From Eudoraea adriatica DSM 19308 (GTDB lineage: Bacteria; Bacteroidota; Bacteroidia; Flavobacteriales; Flavobacteriaceae), in NCBI RefSeq assembly GCF_000382125.1, contig NZ_KB907546.1, positions 558,001-622,000 of the forward strand: a DNA stretch of 64,000 nucleotides. Direction: 5' to 3'. A model generated the notes under the pieces. It saw nothing but the letters and a program-made list of their open reading frames with translations, was not told where the DNA came from and did not search any database. Shown in pieces: positions 8,643-17,265 of this stretch (position 1 is the first letter of the stretch; every line of letters begins with the position of its first letter). The position numbers were made by a program, and so were the translations under genes.

Positions 8643-8861
8643 ATGAAAAAAAACATGGGGTCTGCGGATAGAATCATTCGTTTTATTGTAGCTGCAATTA
8701 TTGCAGTGCTATATTTTAAAGAAATAATAGGTGGTACCCTTGGGATAATCCTACTGGTATTGGCAGGTATTTTTGTGCTGACCAGCTTTGTAAGCTTTTG
8801 TCCACTGTACGCACCTTTTGGAGTAAGTACTTGTCCTGCAAAAAAGATCGAAGAAAAGTAG
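8643..8861 (+). CDS. DUF2892 (YgaP-type) membrane protein
   Basis: 72 residues. An N-terminal MKKNMGSADRIIRF is followed by two closely spaced transmembrane helices (about 14-30 and 34-50) and a short tail FCPLYAPFGVSTCPAKK with two cysteines. This is the DUF2892 domain that is fused to rhodanese in Escherichia coli YgaP, but here it stands alone. In YgaP-like proteins it anchors sulfurtransferase activity to the membrane and has been tied to movement of sulfane sulfur or thiocyanate. The gene follows the Crp/Fnr-type regulator and has its own predicted regulator-dependent promoter. A second DUF2892 gene closes the efflux operon at 54075. Confidence 0.85.
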   Translation: MKKNMGSADRIIRFIVAAIIAVLYFKEIIGGTLGIILLVLAGIFVLTSFVSFCPLYAPFGVSTCPAKKIEEK

Positions 8862-8887
8862 CAATATTCCCCTTTATTAAAAATGAA

Positions 8888-8916
8888 GAGAGCGATTTGT
8901 CGCTCTTTTTTTTTTT
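8888..8916 (+). terminator. Rho-independent terminator after DUF2892 gene
   Basis: Perfect 7-bp stem AGAGCGA / TCGCTCT around a TTTG loop, followed by about ten T residues. Confidence 0.9.
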
Positions 8917-9069
8917 AGCCTCTGCATATATTTTACAGCCTGTATAACTAAGAAACCGATCTGATGATTTTTGAATTTTTTTCAGGAATTTTTTCGACTC
9001 GGTTGTTATATAAATAAGTCCCAAAAGAAAAGCGTTTTAAATCTTACTTATTAACCAAATTTTATTGTA

Positions 9070-9783
9070 ATGAAAAATTCATTTATTATTTTAATGGCTT
9101 CGGCCTTGTTTATTGTAGGTTGTTCTAAGGATGACAACGATGATAGTAGAATTCGTCTTTCCCTAAATGCCTTGAATGCCAGCGGCACCACTGCAAAGTC
9201 TACCTCTTATATAGGGAAGAACAACGAGAATGTAATTTTTACCGATTTCCGTATTTCTATACGTGATGTAGTGTTCAAGAACGATGACGACCCCAATAGT
9301 AATCTGGATACAGACGAAATTCAATTTAGAGGGCCTTACCAAATAGATTTGTTGAATGATGGTGATGCGTTGTCGCAAACTATTGGCGATGTAGTGGTCC
9401 CGGATGGCATGTATAAAGAGCTTCGCTTCAAATTTCACAAAGATGAAGACTTACCTTCAACCGATAAATTGTTCGACAAATCAATTTATATAGAAGGAAC
9501 AATTGACGGTCAGCCATTTATTTTCTGGCACGATACCAGCGAAAACCTGGATGTGGGCAGAAGCACTGGTGTTAAAGTTGCAGGAAATGTGATAAACTTC
9601 ACTGTAGCGTTTGATATGTCACAATTCTTAAGTTCGTTAAAACAAATAGATTTAAGCCAGGCCTTGGATGGCAATAAAAATGGTATTATTGAAATTTTTC
9701 CAAATGATGAAGATGGCAATCAGGATATTGCCGATGACCTAAAGGACAATATCAAAGAAACTGCTGATTTAATCAATAAGTAA
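9070..9783 (+). CDS. DUF4382-like lipoprotein
   Basis: 237 residues. The signal peptide ends in a lipobox FIVGCS (Cys about 18). The body contains beta strands with FTDFRISIRDVVFKND, then YQIDLLNDGDALSQTIGDVV and VPDGMYKELRFKFHKDED, the pattern seen in DUF4382 lipoproteins. In those proteins a carboxypeptidase-regulatory-like beta sandwich shows the 'x-x-L-x-x-G-D-A ... L-P-x-G-x-Y-x-x-I-R' order. The C-terminus is rich in Asp and Asn and may bind calcium (DGNKNGIIEIFPNDEDGNQD). No function is established for the family. It is monocistronic, with a strong terminator behind it. Confidence 0.7.
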   Translation: MKNSFIILMASALFIVGCSKDDNDDSRIRLSLNALNASGTTAKSTSYIGKNNENVIFTDFRISIRDVVFKNDDDPNSNLDTDEIQFRGPYQIDLLNDGDALSQTIGDVVVPDGMYKELRFKFHKDEDLPSTDKLFDKSIYIEGTIDGQPFIFWHDTSENLDVGRSTGVKVAGNVINFTVAFDMSQFLSSLKQIDLSQALDGNKNGIIEIFPNDEDGNQDIADDLKDNIKETADLINK

Positions 9784-9807
9784 ATACAAATTTTCGCATT
9801 TCAAAAA

Positions 9808-9840
9808 CATCCTTGAGATAATTCTCAAGGATGTTTTTAT
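9808..9840. terminator. Bidirectional Rho-independent terminator
   Basis: Perfect 11-bp stem CATCCTTGAGA / TCTCAAGGATG with a TAAT loop. T tracts on the plus side and A tracts on the other side let it serve both the lipoprotein gene at 9070 and the minus-strand operon ending at 9987. Confidence 0.9.
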
Positions 9841-9986
9841 TTTTAAACCATATTATTTCCCGAGCAGTGTAAAAAAAGTCTTTTTGAATTAGCGAGGGCC
9901 AATTTGAATGGTGTTCAGAATTATTATTCAATTTTTTTTGGTAAGAGGAACTTTACTAATTTGAAACATTTGCGTTGATGATTGGC

Positions 9987-11399
9987 TTATTCTCCGTTAT
10001 GAGGTATGTACCATACATTTTTTTCCAGATCAACACCCCCGCCCATTTCTTCCTGCACTACCCGGTCAATGATATAAATGCCTTTTTCAGCCATTGCATC
10101 AAATGTGTCTAAACCGTCATTCGGGAAGTTTACACGTGTTCTGTGGATATTAAACTTATCCGAAAATGTCCGCCCAAAGGCCTCCTCAACACCTTCCTTG
10201 CCAAGCATAAAGCCCAGAAGTCCACCCCAGGTAGCGGTAGGATTGTCAGAATCCCACCCGGCTAAAGCGCCAATCTTAATCGTCTCTTTTATGTCTCCTT
10301 CTCCGTATAAAAGGCTAACAATACTGGCACCAAAATTTATTCCTGCTGCAAAGCAACCATTGCAGAAAATATTTTTGGAAGTTATGGTATAGCCATCTTC
10401 CTGGTTCACCTGATAACGCTCATATAAGTCATCCCGGGCTTGTTCCCATGGGATATTTTCATCATACTTACCTTTTATAAAATCATACATCTTCGCTGAA
10501 TAGGAATCATTTGGAAGGTGCTCCCTGGCCTGATTAGCCATCCAATTTATTTGCTCTTTTTTCGAAAGGGTTTTATCAACTTCTGAAGCCAGCGAATACA
10601 TGATAACATAAAATTCAGAGATCCACTGTGCATTTTCCCGGGCAGTGGTTTGTATGGGTAATTCGGCCATTTTTAATGCAATATCTGGTCTCGAAGGGGC
10701 AAAAAGGCCAAATATCTCAGTAGTTAATTGTGCATCTATCATCTCATGATAGTTATCATATATACTGTCTTTCGTAATATTCGGGTCACTTGTTTCAGGT
10801 GGTACCGCCCCATTGAGCATCATATCAAGTGCTTTTTGATTCGCCACCCACAAGAAGTTTTCCTCTTCATGTTTTATATGCTTCAACCAGCCTTCTTTAA
10901 TATGTTTTCCGCTTAACATACTCGTTTTATTGGTATACAATAAATGCTGATACATATATTCAATATCCGTATCATCGTCAGCCCCCCATATCTCATTTTC
11001 ACCCCTGAATACAAAGTCTATGTTTTCTGATAATTCACTGGGAAGGCCTTCACCCCAGATGCTTGGCTGGTCTGGTTTTTCCCAATCCTCCCTGGTATAG
11101 AAGGGCCCGGTTTTTATTTCCCCTATGTTACCAATTTTATCCATTTCGGTTACCAGCCCGGTCCAATTGGCGATGCATTGGCCCAACCAGAAACCATATA
11201 ATTTGTCGGCATATTCTGAACGCGACATAACTTTGTCTGTTGCTTTCTGAGCGTAGGTATTATAGTCCAGTCCAGGGTCTGTCAATGCATTTTTAACCTG
11301 ATTAACCTCTTTTTTATTGGCATCCTTACAAGACATGACTCCCAGAACAAATAATAAGGCGGTTCCAATTAAACATAGACCTTTAAGTGAGTTTTTCAT
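9987..11399 (-). CDS. ADP-ribosylglycohydrolase family lipoprotein
   Basis: 470 residues, with lipobox GVMSCK (Cys24), so it is exported and lipid-anchored. The ADP-ribosylglycohydrolase fold is shown by DKLYGFWLGQCIANWTG (about 66-81) and the metal-binding acidic pair in WGADDDTDIEYMY (Asp141-Asp143, Asp145). The C-terminal ALAGWDSDNPTATWGGLLG (about residues 393-411) is the second di-metal motif of the family. Classical members release ADP-ribose from proteins or metabolites, but lipoprotein members found in sugar loci of Bacteroidota have no proven substrate and may hydrolyse another N- or O-glycosidic bond. It is the last gene of a minus-strand run with ThuA, a ketose 3-epimerase and an MFS transporter. 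Family assignment is firm; substrate unknown. Confidence 0.85.
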   Translation of the reverse strand: MKNSLKGLCLIGTALLFVLGVMSCKDANKKEVNQVKNALTDPGLDYNTYAQKATDKVMSRSEYADKLYGFWLGQCIANWTGLVTEMDKIGNIGEIKTGPFYTREDWEKPDQPSIWGEGLPSELSENIDFVFRGENEIWGADDDTDIEYMYQHLLYTNKTSMLSGKHIKEGWLKHIKHEEENFLWVANQKALDMMLNGAVPPETSDPNITKDSIYDNYHEMIDAQLTTEIFGLFAPSRPDIALKMAELPIQTTARENAQWISEFYVIMYSLASEVDKTLSKKEQINWMANQAREHLPNDSYSAKMYDFIKGKYDENIPWEQARDDLYERYQVNQEDGYTITSKNIFCNGCFAAGINFGASIVSLLYGEGDIKETIKIGALAGWDSDNPTATWGGLLGFMLGKEGVEEAFGRTFSDKFNIHRTRVNFPNDGLDTFDAMAEKGIYIIDRVVQEEMGGGVDLEKNVWYIPHNGE

Positions 11400-11442
11400 T
11401 TTAAGTATTTTTCATTGGTTAGCATAACTAAGTAAGCACATT

Positions 11443-12564
11443 CTATTCAAAATCCTTAACTTTTAATTGTTTATTAAGCCAGTAATCATCATCCCGGAAT
11501 TCATAAGCTGTGGGTTTAAAATTGCCAACAATTCCTACATCGGCTTTGGCCGGTACCTTCATGTCCATACACCAGAAAACACTGTTAACCAATAGTCTGC
11601 GAACCCCTTCGTTAAGCATATCCGTAGCCGCCCCAATGGTAGCAGTAAATACCTTTCCTTCATTACCCCCGGGTATCTGGTAACTTTTTGTCCATGCTAT
11701 GGGCATCATGGGATCATTAAGCAAGTCGCCATTATCATTTTTTGTTGCCGGAATGGTATCGGCAGGCCTCATCCCATAAAAAAGGTCCTCCTCATCAAAG
11801 TCTGCTTTACGTTCTGTGACTTCTCCCAAAATAATGGGCTCTGAATTTCCCGGTAGGGGCAACCTAACCCCATAAACATCCGTAGGCCCCCAGATATCCC
11901 CATCTTCAATACCGTTGGTTATAGGATGCGAATGCACTGGATCCGATATAATTCCCCTAGTGCTTTGATGCTTGTGGTGGCCGTGATGTGAAATCCATTT
12001 TTCACCTAAAACAAGGCGTCCAAAACCATCGATCCATTCTTTTTTGTCGCCTTCATAACCATTGCTGTAATGTATGTACTTAGAATTTGAATCCGCACTA
12101 AAATTAAAGGCATGGGTAGCTGTACGGATTCCTATTACGGGCTTCCCCCTTTTCAAATAATTATCTATGAATTTCATCTGATCATCCGGGAGGGCTCTGA
12201 ACCTCGTAAAGATTACCATCAGGTCTGCTGAATCCAAAGCATCCAATCCGGGGATGTTTTTCACATAATTGGCATTGATAATCCCAGGCTTTAATGGATC
12301 CTGTGCAAATAATACCGTACACCTAAAACCATGTTTGGCGGATAAAATTTTCGCTAATTGAGGTAATGCTTCTTCAGATCGGTACTCTTCATCACCAGAA
12401 ATTAAGACCACATGTTTAGCTTCAGTATTCTTAGAATTAAAAGTGAGCCATTGTTTTGACGCTACTTCTTCTTCCTCCGAATTTTTCTTTTCTGTCTTTT
12501 GCCCGCAAGCGGTGATCAGGAGGCAACCTATTAAAAGAATTAATGTTTTTTTCATGCTTTGCAT
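11443..12564 (-). CDS. ThuA-like domain lipoprotein
   Basis: 373 residues. Lipobox LLITACG marks a lipoprotein; the second ATG (12555) would remove only three residues. The ThuA/trehalose-utilisation glutamine-amidotransferase-like fold appears in HVVLISGDEEYRSEEALPQL (about 50-70), LDSADLMVIFTRFRALPDDQ (about 110-130), KPVIGIRTATHAF and HHGHHKHQSTRG. ThuA proteins occur with sugar oxidoreductases and are linked to catabolism of 3-keto-glycosides and trehalose-like disaccharides, but no reaction is firmly assigned. Here it lies between the ADP-ribosylglycohydrolase-like gene and the ketose 3-epimerase gene, with short gaps, so one transcript is likely. Confidence 0.85.
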   Translation of the reverse strand: MQSMKKTLILLIGCLLITACGQKTEKKNSEEEEVASKQWLTFNSKNTEAKHVVLISGDEEYRSEEALPQLAKILSAKHGFRCTVLFAQDPLKPGIINANYVKNIPGLDALDSADLMVIFTRFRALPDDQMKFIDNYLKRGKPVIGIRTATHAFNFSADSNSKYIHYSNGYEGDKKEWIDGFGRLVLGEKWISHHGHHKHQSTRGIISDPVHSHPITNGIEDGDIWGPTDVYGVRLPLPGNSEPIILGEVTERKADFDEEDLFYGMRPADTIPATKNDNGDLLNDPMMPIAWTKSYQIPGGNEGKVFTATIGAATDMLNEGVRRLLVNSVFWCMDMKVPAKADVGIVGNFKPTAYEFRDDDYWLNKQLKVKDFE

Positions 12565-12582
12565 TTATTAGTAGTACCCTAA

Positions 12583-13422
12583 TCAGCTAGCAATACCTTC
12601 TTTGATAAAAGAATACCCCCTGGTGTAGACTTCTTCCATTGGGGAAAAGTCGCGCCAGACATTTATGGCATTTGCAAACTCCGGAATAATTGTACTAAAG
12701 GCTTCTATGGTAAGCCAACCTTTATAATCTATTTCATTCAAGGTCCTGAAAACTTCACCCCAGTTTACCTGTCCGCTACCCGGTGTTCCACGGTCATTTT
12801 CGCTAATATGTACATGCTTTAAATAGGGCGCAATAGTTTTTATTGCTACAGCCTGACTTTTCTCCTCAATGTTCCCATGGTGTGTATCGTACATAGCACC
12901 AAGGCTTGGATGATTTACCTGCTCGGCCAGCGTCTTTAAATCGGCCATTGTATTATAGAGGTAACATTCAAACCTGTTTAAAGCCTCGGGAGCCAGTATT
13001 ATGTTAGCCTCACCGGCATATATAGCTGCTTTTTGCAACATTTCAATACTCCATTGCCTTTCTTCCTCTCTGGGGGGCTGACGCGTAAAGTAGGCAAAAC
13101 TGGAATGGAATGGACCACAAATAACCTCTGCATTCAGGGCTGAACCCATATCTATAGACCATTTTAATTTTTCTAAACCGGCTTCTCGAATTTTCCGATC
13201 CGGACTGGCAATATTTTCTTCCGGGGCCAGGGATGCCACGCAGGTTATACCCATTTCCATTTTTGAGAAATGATTGCCTAAGCCGGAATAATGTTGTTCA
13301 TTACCTTCACCTAAAAATAATTCAATCCCGTCATATCCTGTTTGTTTTAAGCTATCAACAATGCCATAGTGCTTCTCTGTAACATGATTAGTCCAGAGCA
13401 ACATATTCATTCCAATTTTCAT
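12583..13422 (-). CDS. Ketose 3-epimerase family sugar isomerase
   Basis: I start at the ATG at 13422 (MKIGMNMLLWTNHV) because the upstream 15 residues of the longer frame are hydrophobic, lie outside the fold, and would start in an unlikely place. About 279 residues form a TIM barrel. Metal and substrate motifs match the D-tagatose/D-allulose 3-epimerase family: LAPEALNRFECYLYNT (Glu ligand), YDTHHGNIEE, HVHISENDRGTPGSGQVNW and WLTIEAFS (second Glu). It should interconvert a free ketose at C3 in the cytoplasm. A relaxed sugar specificity is usual. Its partners are the MFS transporter upstream and ThuA downstream. Confidence 0.85.
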   Translation of the reverse strand: MKIGMNMLLWTNHVTEKHYGIVDSLKQTGYDGIELFLGEGNEQHYSGLGNHFSKMEMGITCVASLAPEENIASPDRKIREAGLEKLKWSIDMGSALNAEVICGPFHSSFAYFTRQPPREEERQWSIEMLQKAAIYAGEANIILAPEALNRFECYLYNTMADLKTLAEQVNHPSLGAMYDTHHGNIEEKSQAVAIKTIAPYLKHVHISENDRGTPGSGQVNWGEVFRTLNEIDYKGWLTIEAFSTIIPEFANAINVWRDFSPMEEVYTRGYSFIKEGIAS

Positions 13423-13446
13423 TTTAAAAATTTTATAGGTACAAAA

Positions 13447-13486
13447 CAGAAAGAAAACTGCTATCAATTAATCAGACAGCAGTTCC
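13447..13486 (-). terminator. Possible intergenic terminator/attenuator after MFS gene
   Basis: On the minus strand AACTGCT (13484-13478) pairs with AGCAGTT (13462-13456) across a 15-base loop, followed by TTCTTT. It sits between the MFS gene and the epimerase gene, so it may only reduce read-through. Confidence 0.4.
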
Positions 13487-13513
13487 TTTTATTTTAAAAC
13501 AACAATAAAGAGC

Positions 13514-14752
13514 CTATGCCACCACGGGCTCCGCTTTACGTTTTTTTATCCAGAATAAGAGGATAGTGAACAATACAATTAAGATGGCGGGAAATAAAAC
13601 CATGGTACCCAGGGTATCCTGTCCGGCCACTAATTCCAGTTCATCACCAGTAAGACCCATGGCTGCCGCATCTGCTTTATCAGAATCTATCCACTTACCA
13701 ATTATAGGCTGAAATATGGAAGTTGAAAACATTCCAACCGCACCTATAACAGACATTCCAAGAGCCCCGCTCTTCGGAATTTTATCCGCTGTGAAACCAA
13801 TCATATTGGGCCAGAAATAAGCAATACCCAGGGCAAAAATTACAGCTGCTACATAGGCCATACCTCCTGTTTGTGTGCTAAAGAGATATATTCCAAGCGT
13901 TGCCAAAATTGCAGATCCAAGCAAGACGCCTGTCTGATCAAATTTACCAACTACAACACCTCCAAAATATCTGGCAACTGCCATAAGACCCGTTACCAAT
14001 GCTAAAATAAGCATGGGTTGTGCGCCACTCTTAGATAAGATTAGCCCTACCCATTGTTGCGGCCCAAACTCTGTTATTGCCGTAAGTGCCATACAAACCA
14101 TCATAAAAATAAAAAGAGGGGAGAACATAGATTTCAGGTTGCTTTTTATAGATGCAGCTTCCTGAACTTTTGCCTTTGGCCAGGGCTGTCCAAAGAATAA
14201 ATAAGCATAAACTAAAGTTGGCACTAAAATAACCCAAATTTGAGATTCCCATCCAAAACCGGCATCAGTCATAAATTTGGAAACCAGGCTACCTATTACA
14301 ATTCCTCCCGGAAACCACATATGAAACCTATTTAACATTTTGCTCATTCTGTTGCCCTGATAGGCATCTGCGATCATTGGGTTACAGGCAGCCTCTGTGC
14401 ATCCGTTTCCAAGCCCAATTAGTAAGGTGGAAATAAGAAGACCAATATAGCTCCCGGAATAAATGGTCATGACAATACCAACGGCATGGGCGAAAAATGC
14501 AAATTGCATAATCTTTTTTCCTCCCACAGTATGATAAATCAATCCGCCTATTACCATGGATATAGGAAATCCTAAAAACCACATTGAGTTAATAAAGCCT
14601 AATTGCTCGGCCGATAAGCTAAGTTCTTCTCCCAGTTGGGGAAGAATACCTGCCCTAATGCTAAATGATAAAGCCGTGGTGATTAAGGCAAAACAACTTC
14701 CATAAAAAAGTCGTTGAGAATTAATTTTGGGGGCGTTTGTCGCGTTTTCCAT
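13514..14752 (-). CDS. MFS transporter (sugar-type)
   Basis: 412 residues with about 12 predicted transmembrane segments, e.g. GFINSMWFLGFPISMVIGG, AVGIVMTIYSGSYIGLLI and FPAILIVLFTILLFWI near the end. Helix 2-3 loop 'GGKKIM' and the helix 4 region LLIGLGNGCTEAACNPM are characteristic of major facilitator proteins. It is the first gene of the minus-strand group with ketose epimerase, ThuA and an ADP-ribosylglycohydrolase-like protein, so a sugar or sugar derivative is the likely cargo. Its start faces the divergent catabolic operon at 15004 across a 251-base region that carries repeated TTGTCC elements. Exact substrate not determinable. Confidence 0.85.
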   Translation of the reverse strand: MENATNAPKINSQRLFYGSCFALITTALSFSIRAGILPQLGEELSLSAEQLGFINSMWFLGFPISMVIGGLIYHTVGGKKIMQFAFFAHAVGIVMTIYSGSYIGLLISTLLIGLGNGCTEAACNPMIADAYQGNRMSKMLNRFHMWFPGGIVIGSLVSKFMTDAGFGWESQIWVILVPTLVYAYLFFGQPWPKAKVQEAASIKSNLKSMFSPLFIFMMVCMALTAITEFGPQQWVGLILSKSGAQPMLILALVTGLMAVARYFGGVVVGKFDQTGVLLGSAILATLGIYLFSTQTGGMAYVAAVIFALGIAYFWPNMIGFTADKIPKSGALGMSVIGAVGMFSTSIFQPIIGKWIDSDKADAAAMGLTGDELELVAGQDTLGTMVLFPAILIVLFTILLFWIKKRKAEPVVA

Positions 14753-14855
14753 TTGTTTAGTTTTGGTTGTTTTACATACTCATATTACGTCTTATGAGCC
14801 AGTTTGATTATATAAGATTAATGCCTTTTTTGCTAAAATCATAATTATTTTGCAA

Positions 14856-14944
14856 TTGTCCTATCTGATCTATGAAAAATCCCTTAAATTTTTGTCCGAC
14901 TGATAAATTTTATTGATAATTGAATTTTAGCTAATTTAGGACAA
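14856..14944. promoter_or_regulatory. Divergent sugar-operon control region with repeated TTGTCC elements
   Basis: Three copies of a short element lie between the divergent MFS and isomerase operons: TTGTCCTA at 14856-14863, TTTGTCCGA at 14891-14899 and TAGGACAA (inverted) at 14937-14944. The second and third form an inverted pair with A/T flanks. The same word, TTTTGTCCTA, recurs at 26581-26590 just upstream of the PVC cytochrome gene. A LacI/GntR/AraC-type operator is possible; no regulator gene of that kind is in the window. Confidence 0.35.
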
Positions 14945-15003
14945 AATTCAAATACTCTTGATCTGGTTTACCTATTTTACAAAAAGAATAAATACTTAGA
15001 AGC

Positions 15004-16053
15004 ATGCAACAAAACAACTATCCCAAACTACATAATGCCTCCTGGCCCGGAGTAGTAGGCAAGGGCCCGGATTCTGAACCACCTATCTCTATCGATACTA
15101 TGATAGAACTTACCGCAAATGCGGAGATAGACGGGGTTAAATTTGACGGATTTGATCTTTTTCTGTTTGATCCGCATATGAATATTAATGCCTCCGAAGA
15201 TGAAATCAAAGCAATGGCAGATAAAGCCTTATCAAAAAACCTTGAAATAGGTAGCCTGGTTGCACCTGTCTGGACTCCCACAGGCGGTGGTTCAGCTATG
15301 GGCACCAAAGAAGAACGAAAACAATTTGTGACACAGGTGCGAAAGTCATGTGTCATAGGACAAAAATTAAGGGAGATTGGGGTAAGGCCTAATGGCATAA
15401 TCCGTATAGATTCATCCATTGATCCTGAGACATGGGCTTCAGATCCGGCAGGCAATACGAAGCTCATTGCGCAGACATTTCGTGAGGCCTGTGATGTGGC
15501 AGCAGACTATGGGGAATCTCTTGCAGCAGAGGGTGAGATTTGCTGGGGAGGCATGCACGGGTGGAAATCCATGATCAATACCCTTGAGGCCGTAGACAGG
15601 CCAAATATTGGATTTCAGGCCGATATGGCGCATACGTTATTATATCTTTTGGGGTATAATAAACCTGACGAAAGAATATTACCGGAGGACTTTAAATGGG
15701 AGGACAGGGCAACATTGACCGAAGGGCTTAAAAAGCTGACTTCAGCCCTGAGGCCCTGGACCATAGATTTTCATGTTGCACAAAACGATGGTACCGTATT
15801 CGGGGCCGGCTCTCATGATAAAACAGGAAGGCACTGCCTTGCTTCAGACCCAAACGGGAAATTAGATATAGCTGTTGATGCCGGACACTGGCTAAGAAAT
15901 GAGGATGGAAGCTTAACCAAAAAAATAAGACATATTTGCTGGGATGGTTGCATGTTTCCCAATGAAGTAATGATGCAGCAACAAACTTGGAATGATGTTT
16001 TGGAAGCCATGATAAAGGTACGTGAAATGCATGGCTGGTATGAAGCAATTTAA
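15004..16053 (+). CDS. Sugar isomerase/epimerase, xylose-isomerase-like TIM barrel
   Basis: 349 residues, cytoplasmic (no signal peptide). The barrel pattern includes [20 protein letters not shown], a Glu-containing strand [14 protein letters not shown] (about 176-190), the Asp/His strand [16 protein letters not shown], and [11 protein letters not shown] followed by IAVDAGHWL. It belongs to the broad AP-endonuclease-2/xylose-isomerase superfamily but is not a close match to the 3-epimerase group. It starts the plus-strand operon isomerase-Gfo/Idh-ADH-epimerase-Gfo/Idh-PVC cytochrome, so it acts on a sugar or oxidised sugar intermediate. The reaction is not assigned. Confidence 0.75.
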   Translation: MQQNNYPKLHNASWPGVVGKGPDSEPPISIDTMIELTANAEIDGVKFDGFDLFLFDPHMNINASEDEIKAMADKALSKNLEIGSLVAPVWTPTGGGSAMGTKEERKQFVTQVRKSCVIGQKLREIGVRPNGIIRIDSSIDPETWASDPAGNTKLIAQTFREACDVAADYGESLAAEGEICWGGMHGWKSMINTLEAVDRPNIGFQADMAHTLLYLLGYNKPDERILPEDFKWEDRATLTEGLKKLTSALRPWTIDFHVAQNDGTVFGAGSHDKTGRHCLASDPNGKLDIAVDAGHWLRNEDGSLTKKIRHICWDGCMFPNEVMMQQQTWNDVLEAMIKVREMHGWYEAI

Positions 16054-16080
16054 TGGATATATAAAATCATAGGACTATTA

Positions 16081-17235
16081 ATGGGAATTAAAAAAGAAAT
16101 TAGAATAGGATTGGTTGGTTACGGATTTATGGGTAGAACCCATTCCAATGCATATAAAAGAATGGGAGATTTCTTTCCGGAGCTGGAATACCGGCCTGTA
16201 CTCAAGGCAGTATGCGCCCGCAACAAGGAGCGTGTAAAAGCTTTTGCCGAGCAATGGGGTTACGAATCTTTTGAAACAGATTGGAAGACTCTGATTGCAA
16301 GGGATGATATTGATGCCGTGGATATCTGTACGCCAAACAATATGCATGCCGAGATAGCAATAGCCGCTGCAGAGTCAGGAAAGATGGTGCTCTGCGAAAA
16401 GCCGCTGGCAAGAACGGTTGCAGAAGGGCAACCCATGGTGGATGCAGTTGAAAAAGCAGGAGTCAAGAATACAGTTTGGTACAATTACCGCAGGATTCCT
16501 GCAGTAACACTAGCTAAACAGCTTATTGATTCGGGAAAACTGGGCAAAATATTTCATTATCGCGCTAATTTCCTGCAGGATTGGACCATTAGCCCGGAAC
16601 TGCCTCAGGGTGGCGAAGGATTATGGCGATTAGACAATGATGCGGCCGGTTCCGGGGTAACAGGTGATCTATTGGCACATTGTATAGATACGGCCATGTG
16701 GTTGAATGGAGGAATTAAAGATGTATCGGCAGTAACGGAAACATTTATTAAGGAAAGAGTGCATACTGCTTCAGGGGAGGTTCAAAAAGTGGATATAGAC
16801 GATGCCTGTATTTTCCATTGTCATTTTGATAATGGCTCATTGGGCCTTTTTGAATCTACGCGTTATGCAAGAGGTCATAAAGCATTATATACCTTTGAAA
16901 TCAATGGAGAGCACGCTTCCATTAAATGGAATTTACATGATCTTAGTCGACTTGAATATTTTGATCACCGAGACGAATCAATAGAACGCGGATGGCGCTC
17001 TATTCATGTAACGGATGGTGATCAGCCCTATATGGATAAATGGTGGGTACCAGGTTTGTCTATTGGATATGAGCATAGTTTTGTACATCAGGTGGCAGAT
17101 TTCTTTAAAAGTATTGAAACAGGGAAACCCTGTTCCCCGACTTTTCGGGAAGCGCAGGAAACTCAGAAGGTATGCGAAGCTGTATTGGAATCAGCTAAAT
17201 CCAAAAGCTGGAAAGATACGGGTGTCTCCTGGTGA
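16081..17235 (+). CDS. Gfo/Idh/MocA family oxidoreductase
   Basis: 384 residues. The N-terminal Rossmann domain has [14 protein letters not shown] (about 11-24), and the conserved CEKPLART motif is at about 103-110, where the Lys is the usual catalytic and NAD(P)-site residue. A later [14 protein letters not shown] segment (about 198-211) carries the Asp and His of the catalytic site in inositol dehydrogenase-like members. It should oxidise or reduce a sugar carbonyl with NAD(P) in the cytoplasm; several family members act on 3-keto-sugars. It follows the isomerase gene by 27 bases and precedes the Zn alcohol dehydrogenase by 30 bases, so it is in the same operon. Confidence 0.9.
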   Translation: MGIKKEIRIGLVGYGFMGRTHSNAYKRMGDFFPELEYRPVLKAVCARNKERVKAFAEQWGYESFETDWKTLIARDDIDAVDICTPNNMHAEIAIAAAESGKMVLCEKPLARTVAEGQPMVDAVEKAGVKNTVWYNYRRIPAVTLAKQLIDSGKLGKIFHYRANFLQDWTISPELPQGGEGLWRLDNDAAGSGVTGDLLAHCIDTAMWLNGGIKDVSAVTETFIKERVHTASGEVQKVDIDDACIFHCHFDNGSLGLFESTRYARGHKALYTFEINGEHASIKWNLHDLSRLEYFDHRDESIERGWRSIHVTDGDQPYMDKWWVPGLSIGYEHSFVHQVADFFKSIETGKPCSPTFREAQETQKVCEAVLESAKSKSWKDTGVSW

Positions 17236-17265
17236 GCAAGCAGTAAAAAGAAATGACACATAGTA

